DNA of 54,440 nt from QHWF01 sp036848175 (lineage in GTDB: Bacteria; Acidobacteriota; Vicinamibacteria; Vicinamibacterales; CAVVIG01). The notes beneath the pieces were generated by a model. It saw nothing but the letters and a program-made list of their open reading frames with translations, was not told the DNA's origin and made no database searches. Both the position numbers and the translations under genes were made by a program. Positions 35,055-44,044 of this stretch are shown piece after piece. Every line of letters begins with the position of its first letter. Position 1 is the stretch's first letter. The stretch lies in assembly GCA_036848175.1 (NCBI GenBank), contig DAIUKO010000010.1, positions 1 to 54,440 on the forward strand. The letters run 5' to 3'.

Positions 35055-36779
35055 TCAGCGCGAGTGTGGAACGTCGTGCTCGGCCGTTGTCGGCGGCGTG
35101 GCGCCTTTCGACACACCGTACGGCTTCGCCAGCTCGCCGCGTTCGTACATCGCTTTGACCGCGGCGCGCTGAACCTTACCGCTCGTGGTACGACCGACGG
35201 TGCCGCCTGGGACGATCGCGACATCGTCGACATAGAGGCCGAAGAGATCGCCGACGCGTTTGCGGATTGCCTCGATCATCGCGTCGGGCGCCGCTGTTCC
35301 GCTCGACTCGGCGACCACGACCACGCGATCGGCGCGTCCGGCATCGGCGACGCCGAACGCCACGACGCCAGTACGCCGGACGCCGGCAAGATCATCAACC
35401 GCCCATTCGAGATCCTGCGGGTGATACTTGCGGCCATTGACGATGATGAGATCTTTGACCCGGCCGCAGACGAAGAGCTCGCCGTCAGAGAGGTAACCAA
35501 GGTCGCCGGTATGCAGCCATCCGCCGCGAATCGTCTGCGCCGTCAGCTCGGGCTCCCGATAGTAGCCAGCCATGACCGATGGACCGGCGAGCAGGATTTC
35601 GCCCACCGAGCGATCGGGCAGCGGATCGCCGGCGTCATCGGCAATCCGCACCTGATGATCGGGCAGAGCGCATCCGCAGCTGACGATCGTCAGCGATCGA
35701 TCCTCGCGCGCCGGCGACGCCCTCCGCTCGTCCGTCATCGAGCGCAGTGAGATCTGCTCCAGCCGCGGACCTCGATTGCGCGGCGGAAACGTCGCGGCGA
35801 GGACGTGCTCGGCGAGGCCGTAGCTGGGGAGAAAGCTCGTCGCGCGAAACCCAACGCGCGCGAACGTCTCCGCGAACGCGGCGAGCGTGTCAGGGTGAAT
35901 CGGCTCCGCGCCGCAGCCGGCGACTCGCCAAGACGAGAGATCGAGGCCGTCGAGATCGCGATCCTTCACGCGGCGGACGCACAGGTCGTAGGCGAAGTTC
36001 GGCGCGAAGCTGACCGTGCCGCGGAACCGCGTCAGCGCCCGCAGCCATTCGACCGGACGTTTGACGAATGCCGCCGCCGGCATGAGGACACCGGGACGCG
36101 CCGAATACAGCGGACCGAGCGCCATCCCGACCAGTCCCATGTCGTGATTCAACGGCAGCCAGCTGACGGCGAGATCCGCAGAGGTCGTCATCAGCCCTGC
36201 CGGACCGTTGATCGCGTCGACATTCGCCGACAGATTGCGATGCGAGAGTGCGACCCCTTTGGGGGCCGACGTCGATCCCGAGGTGTACTGCACGAGCGCG
36301 ATGTCGTCGAGCGCCGGACGAGCGTCCGGCTCTATCGCCGGCGCATCGAGCGAGTCGTACGCCGTGGTCAGCGCGAGCGCTGGACATTGGCCGCTGACAC
36401 CTTCGAAGGCGGGCACGAGCGCGGCGGTCGTCACCACGGCCTTCGCGCCGGACGCGCGCAGGATACGGGCAGTGAGCTCGAGATATCGTGAGAGTTCGCT
36501 CGTGCCTGCCGGCGCGTACAGCGACGCGGGCACCAGTCCCGCCATCGAGACGCCGAAGAGCGTCGTCAGGAATGGTTCGGCGTCGGCGAGCACGACCGCG
36601 ACGAGATCGCCGCGCCGCAGCCCGGCTTCGACGAGCGAACGCGCGACGCGGCACGACGCCTGACGAACCTCGGCGTAGGAGCGGTACCTCTCGACGTTCC
36701 CGGAGAGAAACGTATAGCCGGCATCAGCGCGCGCCGCTTCGGCGAGCGCATCCGGCATCGTCCGCGGATCGGCCATCAA
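35055..36779 (-). CDS. Fatty acyl-AMP ligase (FAAL-like adenylating enzyme)
   Basis: 574 residues of the ANL superfamily. The P-loop YTSGSTSAPKGVALSH, SWLPLNHDMGLVG (typical of FAAL proteins), PSYGLAEHVLAATF (motif around A5), WLHTGDLGY and the hinge/A10 region (GRTTSGKVQRAAVKAMY) are present. FAALs activate fatty acids as acyl-adenylates and pass them to an acyl carrier protein, and indeed an ACP gene lies directly upstream with a 4-bp overlap. No polyketide or peptide synthase gene is in the window, so the acyl-ACP fate is unknown. ATG at 36779; a second ATG follows immediately. Confidence 0.9.
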   Translation of the reverse strand: MMADPRTMPDALAEAARADAGYTFLSGNVERYRSYAEVRQASCRVARSLVEAGLRRGDLVAVVLADAEPFLTTLFGVSMAGLVPASLYAPAGTSELSRYLELTARILRASGAKAVVTTAALVPAFEGVSGQCPALALTTAYDSLDAPAIEPDARPALDDIALVQYTSGSTSAPKGVALSHRNLSANVDAINGPAGLMTTSADLAVSWLPLNHDMGLVGMALGPLYSARPGVLMPAAAFVKRPVEWLRALTRFRGTVSFAPNFAYDLCVRRVKDRDLDGLDLSSWRVAGCGAEPIHPDTLAAFAETFARVGFRATSFLPSYGLAEHVLAATFPPRNRGPRLEQISLRSMTDERRASPAREDRSLTIVSCGCALPDHQVRIADDAGDPLPDRSVGEILLAGPSVMAGYYREPELTAQTIRGGWLHTGDLGYLSDGELFVCGRVKDLIIVNGRKYHPQDLEWAVDDLAGVRRTGVVAFGVADAGRADRVVVVAESSGTAAPDAMIEAIRKRVGDLFGLYVDDVAIVPGGTVGRTTSGKVQRAAVKAMYERGELAKPYGVSKGATPPTTAEHDVPHSR

Positions 36780-37036
36780 CCGTTCGAACGCTCCCCGACC
36801 AGACGGGCAACCTGATCGACGACCTGGGCGACGGTCCGCGTCGCCGGGACATCGTCGAGCGGAATCGAAATGTCGAAGCGATCCTCGAGCTCGGCGACGA
36901 CTTCGAGGACCTGCAGCGAATCGAACCCGAGGTCGGCCACGAGATCGCTGGCCAGCGTCGGCTCGATCGGCCGGCGGCTCACGTTCTTGAGCACGCCGAT
37001 GACGCCTTCAGCGATCGCGACAGAGGCAGGCGGCAT
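36776..37036 (-). CDS. Acyl carrier protein
   Basis: 86 residues with the 4'-phosphopantetheine site DLGFDSLQVLEVV (modified Ser in DSL), LEDRFDISIPLDD helix II-III and VAQVVDQVARLV helix IV. It is shorter and more divergent than a housekeeping AcpP and is paired with the FAAL gene, so it is probably the acyl acceptor for that enzyme. The ATG at 37036 gives normal ACP length. Confidence 0.9.
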   Translation of the reverse strand: MPPASVAIAEGVIGVLKNVSRRPIEPTLASDLVADLGFDSLQVLEVVAELEDRFDISIPLDDVPATRTVAQVVDQVARLVGERSNG

Positions 37037-37074
37037 GAATCGCAGGTGACGACAGGCGGCGTAAGAATAGCACC

Positions 37075-37557
37075 TCACGCCACCGGTTGCGGCCGCTCCG
37101 TCATCCGACCTCTCGCCGATTCTCGCGTGCCACTCGCCGGCACCAGGCGGCCGATCGTGCCGAGACCGAACGGCGGCATACCGCTGTACACCGCTTCGTA
37201 TTCGCCGGCGCGGACCTGAAACGTCTCGTGCCAGATGCCGACATCGCCGCGGCTGCTGCCGACGCGCTTGTTGAACTCGACCCACGCCGGCCAGTGCTGC
37301 GCATCGCGATTGCGCGCGTAGGCCTCGAGATGATCGAACGATCGCCAGTACTGCACGATCACTTTCATTCCCATCGTGTGCCCGAGGAAGCCGCTGTCCG
37401 GCTGCGCTTTGAGCTCGTTCAGCATCCGCGGCATCGCGAGGAACACCGGCAGCCACTTATGGATCTTCCACGGTTTGTTGATGCGCATGCCGATCAGGAA
37501 GACGACGAAGTCGCCGTCGACTTCGGCGGTCATCCGGCTTGGGACGATGGCGGCCAT
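37075..37557 (-). CDS. DUF4188 domain protein
   Basis: 160 residues beginning MAAIVPSRMTAEV, with the DUF4188 core (VVFLIGMRINKPWKIHKWLPV, GHTMGMKVIVQYWRSFDHLEAYARN, WVEFNKRVG, GIWHETFQV). The fold is expected to be a dimeric ferredoxin-like (ABM/EthD-like) barrel; the conserved His and Trp residues suggest a small-molecule or haem-binding oxygenase, but this is unproven. It overlaps the upstream DUF2834 gene by 28 bp and precedes the ACP gene by 38 bp. Confidence 0.8.
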   Translation of the reverse strand: MAAIVPSRMTAEVDGDFVVFLIGMRINKPWKIHKWLPVFLAMPRMLNELKAQPDSGFLGHTMGMKVIVQYWRSFDHLEAYARNRDAQHWPAWVEFNKRVGSSRGDVGIWHETFQVRAGEYEAVYSGMPPFGLGTIGRLVPASGTRESARGRMTERPQPVA

Positions 37558-37889
37558 ATCCTCTCCTTTGTCGTCGCGGCGACGTGCGTCTCGCGCATAT
37601 AAAGAAACAGCGGCAGACCGAACGAGACGCCGACGGTGAGATTCGCCACGACCGGCGCCCACAGGCGCGTCATCCCGGCGCGGCGTCCTTCGACGAACAC
37701 GAAGACCCATAACACCGCCGACGACACGACGACGTCCAGGCCGAAGAACGCGCTGACCGGCGTCGCGAACAGTTGATCAACGAACCGCCGGATGTCCAGC
37801 CCATGTTCACGAAGAAACGGGAGAAACTGGGAGAGCGGAGCGACGACGCCCAGGACACACAGCGCGGCGTAGACATGCCTCGGCTTCAT
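37530..37889 (-). CDS. DUF2834 membrane protein
   Basis: 119 residues with three hydrophobic segments (VYAALCVLGVVAPLSQFLPFL, FFGLDVVVSSAVLWVFVFVEG, LWAPVVANLTVGVSFGLPLFLYM) and the characteristic FFGLDVVVSS and RLWAPVVANLTVG motifs of DUF2834. Integral inner-membrane protein of unknown role. First gene of the DUF2834-DUF4188-ACP-FAAL string; its ATG at 37889 nearly abuts the divergent TPR-peptidase gene, so promoters must overlap. Confidence 0.8.
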   Translation of the reverse strand: MKPRHVYAALCVLGVVAPLSQFLPFLREHGLDIRRFVDQLFATPVSAFFGLDVVVSSAVLWVFVFVEGRRAGMTRLWAPVVANLTVGVSFGLPLFLYMRETHVAATTKERIWPPSSQAG

Positions 37890-37908
37890 GCGCCTAGAAT
37901 ATTCCTGG

Positions 37909-38997
37909 ATGCTGAAGTTGGCGGGGGTCATCGCCGTGGCAGTGCTGCTCGTCGTGCCGGCGCACGCGCAAATCGATCCACGCGGCGCGCTGCTCGAGCG
38001 CACCGGGTGGGATGCGATTGCCGCGGGACAGGGCGCCGCCGCCGCCAAGGCGTTTCGCGAGGCGCTGGCCGCTGACCCGAAGAACGGGCGGCTGCATCTC
38101 GGCGCCGGCATGGCCGCCGTTCTGGAGCGGCGCGACGTGGATGCCAAGGAGTCGTTCGAGCGCGCGCTCGAGCTCGATCCCAAACTGACGCGGGCGCGAG
38201 CGCTGCTCGGCCAGGTCCTCTATCGCCTGGGCGATCTCTCGAGCGCCATTCGCACGTACGAAACGCTGACCGCCGAGGCGCCGGACGATCGTGATGCGAT
38301 CGACACGCTCGAACGCTGGCGTCGCGAGGCGGCGCTGCACGAGCGGATGAATCGCGCGATCGGCTCGCATTTCACGGTCTCGTTCGAGGGTCCGGCGGAA
38401 GCCTCGCTGGCCGCGCAGGCGCTCGACTCGCTGGATCGCGCCTACTGGCGAATCGGCCCACTCCTCGGCGTCTATCCCAGCGACCCGATTCCCGTCGTCC
38501 TGTATACGGGCGAGCAGTTTCGCGACATCACGCGATCGCCGTCGTGGGCGGCCGGCGCATTCGACGGCACGATCCGTGTGCCGATGCGCGGCGCGCTCGA
38601 CAAGTCGGCGGAGCTCGATCGCGTCCTCGCGCATGAGTTCACCCATGCACTGGTCCGTACACTCGCGGCGCGAAACGTGCCGACGTGGCTGAACGAAGGG
38701 CTCGCGACCGCGCTCGAGTCGGGCGACATCGACTGGGCGCAGCAGCAAGTGAGCAAGGCCGGCCACGCGCTGCCGCTGCGCGCGCTTCAGTCGGGGTTTG
38801 GCCGGTTCACGGGGGAACAGGCCGAGCTCGCTTACGCCACCAGCGCGCTCGCCGTGCGACGGCTGCTCGATGAGGCCGGAGGGTTCGCGATCGCGAACCT
38901 GCTGCGCGATCTCGGAGACGGCGCCGACTTCAACGCGTCGTTTCTGCACCGCATTCAGCGGAGCTTCGAAGAATTCCAACCCGGACCGCTATACTGA
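37909..38997 (+). CDS. TPR protein with peptidase-MA-like metallopeptidase domain
   Basis: 362 residues from the ATG at 37909, which opens the signal peptide MLKLAGVIAVAVLLVVPAHA; a start at 37888 adds seven residues. Two to three TPR units (about 35-125; AAKAFREALAADPKN, SFERALELDPK) precede a gluzincin-like domain with HEFTH (zinc helix) and NEGLA, the third ligand. The C-terminus has SALAVRRLLDEAGG. It is likely a periplasmic zinc peptidase docked by TPRs; substrate unknown. Divergent from the DUF2834 gene by 19 bp. Confidence 0.85.
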   Translation: MLKLAGVIAVAVLLVVPAHAQIDPRGALLERTGWDAIAAGQGAAAAKAFREALAADPKNGRLHLGAGMAAVLERRDVDAKESFERALELDPKLTRARALLGQVLYRLGDLSSAIRTYETLTAEAPDDRDAIDTLERWRREAALHERMNRAIGSHFTVSFEGPAEASLAAQALDSLDRAYWRIGPLLGVYPSDPIPVVLYTGEQFRDITRSPSWAAGAFDGTIRVPMRGALDKSAELDRVLAHEFTHALVRTLAARNVPTWLNEGLATALESGDIDWAQQQVSKAGHALPLRALQSGFGRFTGEQAELAYATSALAVRRLLDEAGGFAIANLLRDLGDGADFNASFLHRIQRSFEEFQPGPLY

Positions 38998-39005
38998 GCG
39001 CTACC

Positions 39006-39563
39006 GTGGCCGAGGGAATAGCTGAGCTCATCGCGCGAATCGACGCGGCGGTTCGGCTGCGCGATCCCGCCGCGATCACGCACCGCGTCAAGCGCGAGCT
39101 CCAGGACGCGATTCACACCAACCAGATTTCCCTTCCCGATCGGTTCCACCGCGTGCGGCCCGAGGGCTATGCGCGGCGCCTGCTCCATCGCAGCGGCAGT
39201 CTCGGCTACACCGCCGTCGTCATGACCTGGGGACCCGGCCAGCAGACGCCGCTGCACGATCACGCCGGCATCTGGTGCGTCGAAGGCGTCGTCGAAGGAC
39301 AGATGGATGTCACGCAGTTCGATCTCGTGGAAGAAGCCGGCGCCGCCTGCCGATTCGAAATGAAGGGCTGCGTGCACGCGTCGGTCGGAGCCACCGGTTC
39401 GCTGATTCCGCCGTTCGAGTATCACGTCCTCGCTAATGCGATCGACGAGCCGTCAATCACGCTGCACGTGTACGGCGGCGAGATGACGTCGTGTCATATC
39501 TTCGAGCCCATTGCCGACGGCCGGTATATCCGCCGTGAGCGGCCGCTCAGTTACCACGAGTGA
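39006..39563 (+). CDS. Cysteine dioxygenase family protein
   Basis: 185 residues with the cupin metal site TPLHDHAGIWC: His84 and His86, third His140 in PPFEYHV. Cys91 falls five residues after the second His, matching the cross-linkable Cys of eukaryotic cysteine dioxygenase, and Tyr156 in LHVYGGEMTSCHIF matches its Tyr partner; most bacterial enzymes have Gly at the Cys site. It should oxidise cysteine to cysteine sulfinate with non-haem iron; another thiol acid substrate is possible. GTG start at 39006. Its TGA overlaps the GTG of the histidine kinase gene, so the two are translationally coupled. Confidence 0.87.
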   Translation: MAEGIAELIARIDAAVRLRDPAAITHRVKRELQDAIHTNQISLPDRFHRVRPEGYARRLLHRSGSLGYTAVVMTWGPGQQTPLHDHAGIWCVEGVVEGQMDVTQFDLVEEAGAACRFEMKGCVHASVGATGSLIPPFEYHVLANAIDEPSITLHVYGGEMTSCHIFEPIADGRYIRRERPLSYHE

Positions 39564-41374
39564 GCGCCGCTTCCAACTCACGACCACTCAGACTCAAACC
39601 TCTCATCGCTGCCCTGTCGGTCGGGGTACTGGTGACGCTGGCCGCGATTCGAACGCTCGATCTCTGGTGGTGGCGTGCCCAGGCGCTCGGCGACGCGCGC
39701 GAGCGCGCCGGCGATCTCGCGCTGATCCTCGCCGAGTACGTCCGCGGCACCTTCGCTGCCGCCGATGCCTCGCTGCGCCAGCTCGCGCTCCACAGCCAGC
39801 GCATCGGCGGGCCGGACGCGGCGGACGAGGCGTGGACGCCCAGCCTCCTCTCCGCGCGCGCGGGCCTGCCCGGTATCGGCTCGATTTCAGTGACCGACGC
39901 GAACGGCGTCATCCGCCACTCGACGATTCCGCCGATCGTCGGACAATCGCGCGCGGATGAATACGGATTTCGCAAGCTGGCTGCCGAACCGCTGGACGAC
40001 TTCGTCGTCAGCACGCCGTTTCTCTCGATCAGCGAGCCGCGGCGGTTCATCATCCCGATCGCCCGTCGTCTGACGACGCCCGGCGGCGCCTTTGCCGGCA
40101 TCCTCGCCGCCACGTTCGTCCCCACGCAGCCGAGCGGTTTCTACAGCGCGATCAACGTTGGCGCGCACGGCGCCGTGTGGGTCTTCCACCCGGACGGGTT
40201 CGTGCTGTTCCGCGAGCCGTCGACCGCAAACCCGCTCGGTGAATCGGCCACCGCCAATCCGATCTTCCGGGCGGCGCACCGCTCCAACGCGGCCGGCACG
40301 ATCGAAGGACCCGTGGAATCCGGCGGGCGCGTTCTGCTCACCGCCTACCACGTGATGACGACGCCGCCACTCATCGTCGCCGTGTCGCTCGATCGCAGCG
40401 AGATCCTCACCGACTGGCGCCGTCAGGCGATCGGGTCCCTCGTGTTCTTCACCGTCCTCGCGGTGGCGCTGGCGTGGATGATGGCCGTGTTGTTTCGCCA
40501 GATCGAGGCGAAAGCCGAGGCGGAACGCGCGCTCGAGCTCGTCAAGCAGAGCGAAGCCGACACGCTGAAGGACGTCAACGAGCGGCTGGCCGCCGCGCTC
40601 GGCGGCGAACAGCGCGCGCGGCGCGAGACGGAGGAGGCGAGCCGCCTGAAAGACGAGTTCCTGATGACCGTGTCGCACGAGCTGCGCACGCCGCTGACCG
40701 CCATCTCCGGGTGGGCGCAGATGCTCGCGGGCGGCGCCCTCGACGACCGGCAGAAAGCGGCGGCGATTCAGACCATCGCCCGCAATGCGCGCATCCAGAC
40801 GCGGCTCGTCGAGGATCTGCTCGACATGTCGCGCATCATCGGCGGCAAGCTCCGCCTCGACGTGCGCGCGATCGACCTCGAAGACGTGATCCGGCACGCA
40901 ATCGAAAGCGTCCAGCCGGCCGCCGATGCCAAACAGGTGACGCTCGAGAGCGTCTCCGCCGGCGGGACGATGGCGATCGTCGCCGACGCCGAGCGGCTGC
41001 AACAAATCCTCTGGAACCTGTTGTCGAATGCTATCAAGTTCACGCCGAGCGGCGGCCGCGTCGAGGTGCGGCGGGAACATGCGGAAGGGGCGGTCGACAT
41101 CATCGTTCGCGACACCGGCGCCGGCATCGCACCGGAATTCATTCCGCACGTGTTCGAACGATTTCGACAAGCCGATGGCGGCGCGCGCCGCCGGCACGGC
41201 GGCCTCGGTCTCGGGCTCGCGATCGTGCGGCACCTCGTCGAGCTGCACGGCGGGACGGTGCGGGCCGAGAGCGGGGGCGAGGGCCACGGCGCCACGTTCG
41301 TCGTCCGGCTGCCGATCAGAACGACGGCCCCCGCGCCCGACACGAGCGCGTCAAAGATCGATGTCGGCGAATAG
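39560..41374 (+). CDS. Membrane sensor histidine kinase with periplasmic dCache-like domain
   Basis: 604 residues. TM1 (about 13-33), a periplasmic sensor (about 45-280) of dCache type (SISVTDANGVIRHST, GAVWVFHPDGFVLFR), TM2 (about 290-312), a coiled linker, HisKA with VSHELRTP (His373) and HATPase with NLLSNAIKF, DTGAGI and GLGLGLA boxes. No receiver domain. It overlaps the cysteine dioxygenase gene by GTGA, hinting at a sensory link to sulfur-amino-acid or sulfinate chemistry (inference only). No response-regulator gene is adjacent. The 3' end overlaps the convergent GH99-like gene by 24 bp. Confidence 0.92.
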   Translation: MSAASNSRPLRLKPLIAALSVGVLVTLAAIRTLDLWWWRAQALGDARERAGDLALILAEYVRGTFAAADASLRQLALHSQRIGGPDAADEAWTPSLLSARAGLPGIGSISVTDANGVIRHSTIPPIVGQSRADEYGFRKLAAEPLDDFVVSTPFLSISEPRRFIIPIARRLTTPGGAFAGILAATFVPTQPSGFYSAINVGAHGAVWVFHPDGFVLFREPSTANPLGESATANPIFRAAHRSNAAGTIEGPVESGGRVLLTAYHVMTTPPLIVAVSLDRSEILTDWRRQAIGSLVFFTVLAVALAWMMAVLFRQIEAKAEAERALELVKQSEADTLKDVNERLAAALGGEQRARRETEEASRLKDEFLMTVSHELRTPLTAISGWAQMLAGGALDDRQKAAAIQTIARNARIQTRLVEDLLDMSRIIGGKLRLDVRAIDLEDVIRHAIESVQPAADAKQVTLESVSAGGTMAIVADAERLQQILWNLLSNAIKFTPSGGRVEVRREHAEGAVDIIVRDTGAGIAPEFIPHVFERFRQADGGARRRHGGLGLGLAIVRHLVELHGGTVRAESGGEGHGATFVVRLPIRTTAPAPDTSASKIDVGE

Positions 41375-42598
41375 ATCGGCGAGGTGCTTCAGGCGGTAGC
41401 CGCCGTCAGCGGGGTTGTGATAGCCGACGGCGCGCTCGTCGGGCGAGAGCGTCGCCGCATCCTTCATCGGCTCGAATTGATGGCCCTCGTGCCACTCGTT
41501 GAACGAATTGATGTAGGTGAGAAAGAATCCGTGCTTCACGTTCGCCAGACCCGCCGTCGTCTGCACCGCGATCGTCGTCTGGAACGCGTCGCTGATGCGC
41601 ACCATGCTGGCGCGCGCCGCGCGTTCGCGATCGGTGGCCTGGGACCAGTTGTAGCTCACCGCGCCCGGCTCGAACGGAGTCGGTGAGTAGCACGAGCCGG
41701 GCTCGACGTCCCGCTCGAGGATGACATCGAAGCCGGGGTTGATGTTGAAGGAGAACACCAGATCGCGCGACGTGCACGCGCTCGCGTGATCCAACCACGA
41801 GTCCGGCGCGACGAAATTGTCGTAGATCGCGATGCCGTCGAACCCGCTGGCGCGCGTGCGATCGAAGTTCAGCGAATCGGCGAGCAGCGTGATCCGATCG
41901 AAGTCGCCGCGAAATGTCTCGCGGACGCGATCGGTCTGCAGCCGCCACACCGCATCGGCGGCGTAGTCGCCGACGGTGTAGCGGACGCCGTGGCAGTCGG
42001 TTCCGGTCTCCGGCACGATCGTGCGGAACGACTTGAATACCGGTCCGACCTTCCCGTCCGCGTGCTGCAGCAGCAGGAAACAGTCCCAGCTCCGGCGATC
42101 GCCGTACTCCTTGAGGAGATATTGAATGTCGCGGGCGTAGTTCGCCGAATGGTTGTCGGTGTAGGGCTCGAGGTGAAACGCGACGTGGATGTCGTGCGCG
42201 GCCATCACGTCCATCAGCACCGGAATCGTGCGATCGGTGAGGTCGCCGGGCCCCCACCAGCTGACGTTGATGGCGCCGACGCCGATGTCGGCGATCCATC
42301 GCGCATGCTGCTCGATGACGCGCGGGTCCGCCGAGCGGTAGGCGCCGAGCCGAGGCATGTAGTTCGACGCGACGTCGATCGGCGGATGCCGTTTGGACTG
42401 ATCCCAGTGCTGGTACGGCGCGGTCTCGTACCACGGGTAGTACTCGAAGACGAAATGGCGCCGCAGATCGGGAAACCGATTGTGCAACTGCCGCGCGCGG
42501 CCGGCCTGCGGCACCGCCACCGCGAGCGCGGGGGCGGCACACACACCAACGCCCGCCGCCGCGAGCGTCTCGAGAAATTCCCGGCGTGACGGGTTCAC
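41351..42598 (-). CDS. GH99-like protein with Tat signal
   Basis: 415 residues. The N-terminus SRREFLETLAAAGVGV is a twin-arginine signal, so it is exported folded. The barrel has motifs of glycoside hydrolase family 99/71-like proteins: FEYYPWYE with PYQHWD, INVSWWGPGD, FHLEPYTD and the C-terminal NSFNEWHEGHQFEP with candidate catalytic acids. Family 99 enzymes cleave alpha-mannosides or related sugars. GTG at 42598 is the only start before the Tat motif. Substrate not predictable. Confidence 0.82.
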   Translation of the reverse strand: MNPSRREFLETLAAAGVGVCAAPALAVAVPQAGRARQLHNRFPDLRRHFVFEYYPWYETAPYQHWDQSKRHPPIDVASNYMPRLGAYRSADPRVIEQHARWIADIGVGAINVSWWGPGDLTDRTIPVLMDVMAAHDIHVAFHLEPYTDNHSANYARDIQYLLKEYGDRRSWDCFLLLQHADGKVGPVFKSFRTIVPETGTDCHGVRYTVGDYAADAVWRLQTDRVRETFRGDFDRITLLADSLNFDRTRASGFDGIAIYDNFVAPDSWLDHASACTSRDLVFSFNINPGFDVILERDVEPGSCYSPTPFEPGAVSYNWSQATDRERAARASMVRISDAFQTTIAVQTTAGLANVKHGFFLTYINSFNEWHEGHQFEPMKDAATLSPDERAVGYHNPADGGYRLKHLADLFADIDL

Positions 42599-42631
42599 AA
42601 GCGGTGATCATAGCCTGCTAGACTGAGGCCG

Positions 42632-44038
42632 GTGCCGACAGAAACGTCATCGCCGATCGACGCCCGCGCGGCGGCCATTGCCGAGCTGAAACGGTTGTTG
42701 GGGAGCCGCGCCACCGACGCGGCCAGCGTGCGCGAACATCACAGCCGCGGCGAGTCGTATCACGCGCCGGCGGCTCCCGATGTCGTCTGCTTCCCGCACA
42801 CGACGGACGAAGTCGTGGACATCGTCAAAGTCAGCGCCCGCTACGGCCTGCCGCTGGTGCCGTTCGGTGCGGGCACGTCGCTCGAGGGGCATGTGCACGC
42901 GGTGCGCGGCGGGATCACGATCGATCTCCGTGAGATGAACAACGTCGTGCGCGTCAGCGCCGACGATCTCGATGCGACCGTCGAGGCCGGCGTCACGCGG
43001 AAGCAGTTGAACAAGGCGCTGCAGAACACCGGGTTGACCTTTCCCATCGATCCGGGCGCCGACGCGACGATCGGCGGCATGGCCGCGACGCGCGCGTCAG
43101 GGACGACGGCGGTGCGTTACGGCACCATGCGCGAGAACGTGCTCGGCCTCACGGTGGTGCTCGCCGACGGATCGGTCATCCACACCGGATCGCGCGCGCG
43201 CAAGTCGTCGGCGGGCTACGACCTCACGCGGCTGTTCGTCGGATCGGAAGGCACGCTGGGCGTGATCACGGAGGTCACCGTCCGGCTGCACCCGCTGCCC
43301 GAAGCCGTCTCGTCGGCGGTATGCGCGTTCGACTCCATTGGCGGCGCGGTCGAAACCGTGATCGCGACCATCCAGCTCGGCATCCCGGTCGCGCGCATCG
43401 AGCTCATCGACGAGGTGCAGATGGACGCGGTCAACCGCTACTCGAAGACGAGCTACGCCGCCGCGCCGACGCTGTTCTTCGAGTTCCACAGCGACAGCGG
43501 GCGGCACGTCGCCGATCAGGCGGACGCGGTGCAGGCCATCGCTGCCGAGCGCGGCGGCCGCGGATTCCAGTTCGCGACGCGGCTCGAGGATCGCGAGCGG
43601 CTCTGGCAGGCGCGGCACGATGCGCTCTACGCGGCGCTGGCGCTGCGGCCGGGGGCGCGCGCCTGGACCACGGACGTCTGCGTGCCGATCTCACGGCTGG
43701 CGGAGTGCGTCCTCGAGACCAAGCGCGACAACGCCGGCGCACCGTTTCCGATCTGCCTCGTCGGACACGCCGGCGACGGCAACTTTCATCTCCTCTACGT
43801 GCTCGATCCCGACAGCCCGGGCGAGCTCGAACAGGCGCACCTGCTCAACGAACGGATGGTGATGCGGGCGCTCGCGATGGGCGGCACCTGCAGCGGCGAG
43901 CACGGCGTCGGCTTCGGCAAGATGAAATATCTCGAGGCCGAGCACGGCCTCGCGCTCGAAACGATGCGCACGATCAAGCGCGCGCTCGATCCCGACAATC
44001 GGATGAATCCCGGAAAGATGATCGACATCAGCGGCTGA
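42632..44038 (+). CDS. FAD-binding oxidase (D-lactate/glycolate dehydrogenase type)
   Basis: 468 residues of the GlcD/DLD family. The PCMH FAD domain (about 45-225) contains PFGAGTSLEGHV and GADATIGGMAATRASGT; the C-terminal domain has ICLVGHAGDGNFHLL with the active-site His and the terminal GTCSGEHGVGFGK plus DPDNRMNPGK signatures. It should oxidise D-lactate, glycolate or another 2-hydroxyacid and pass electrons to quinone or cytochrome. No GlcE/GlcF partners are adjacent, favouring the single-subunit D-lactate type. GTG start at 42632; the aminopeptidase follows after 6 bp. Confidence 0.9.
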   Translation: MPTETSSPIDARAAAIAELKRLLGSRATDAASVREHHSRGESYHAPAAPDVVCFPHTTDEVVDIVKVSARYGLPLVPFGAGTSLEGHVHAVRGGITIDLREMNNVVRVSADDLDATVEAGVTRKQLNKALQNTGLTFPIDPGADATIGGMAATRASGTTAVRYGTMRENVLGLTVVLADGSVIHTGSRARKSSAGYDLTRLFVGSEGTLGVITEVTVRLHPLPEAVSSAVCAFDSIGGAVETVIATIQLGIPVARIELIDEVQMDAVNRYSKTSYAAAPTLFFEFHSDSGRHVADQADAVQAIAAERGGRGFQFATRLEDRERLWQARHDALYAALALRPGARAWTTDVCVPISRLAECVLETKRDNAGAPFPICLVGHAGDGNFHLLYVLDPDSPGELEQAHLLNERMVMRALAMGGTCSGEHGVGFGKMKYLEAEHGLALETMRTIKRALDPDNRMNPGKMIDISG

Positions 44039-44044
44039 TCACTC

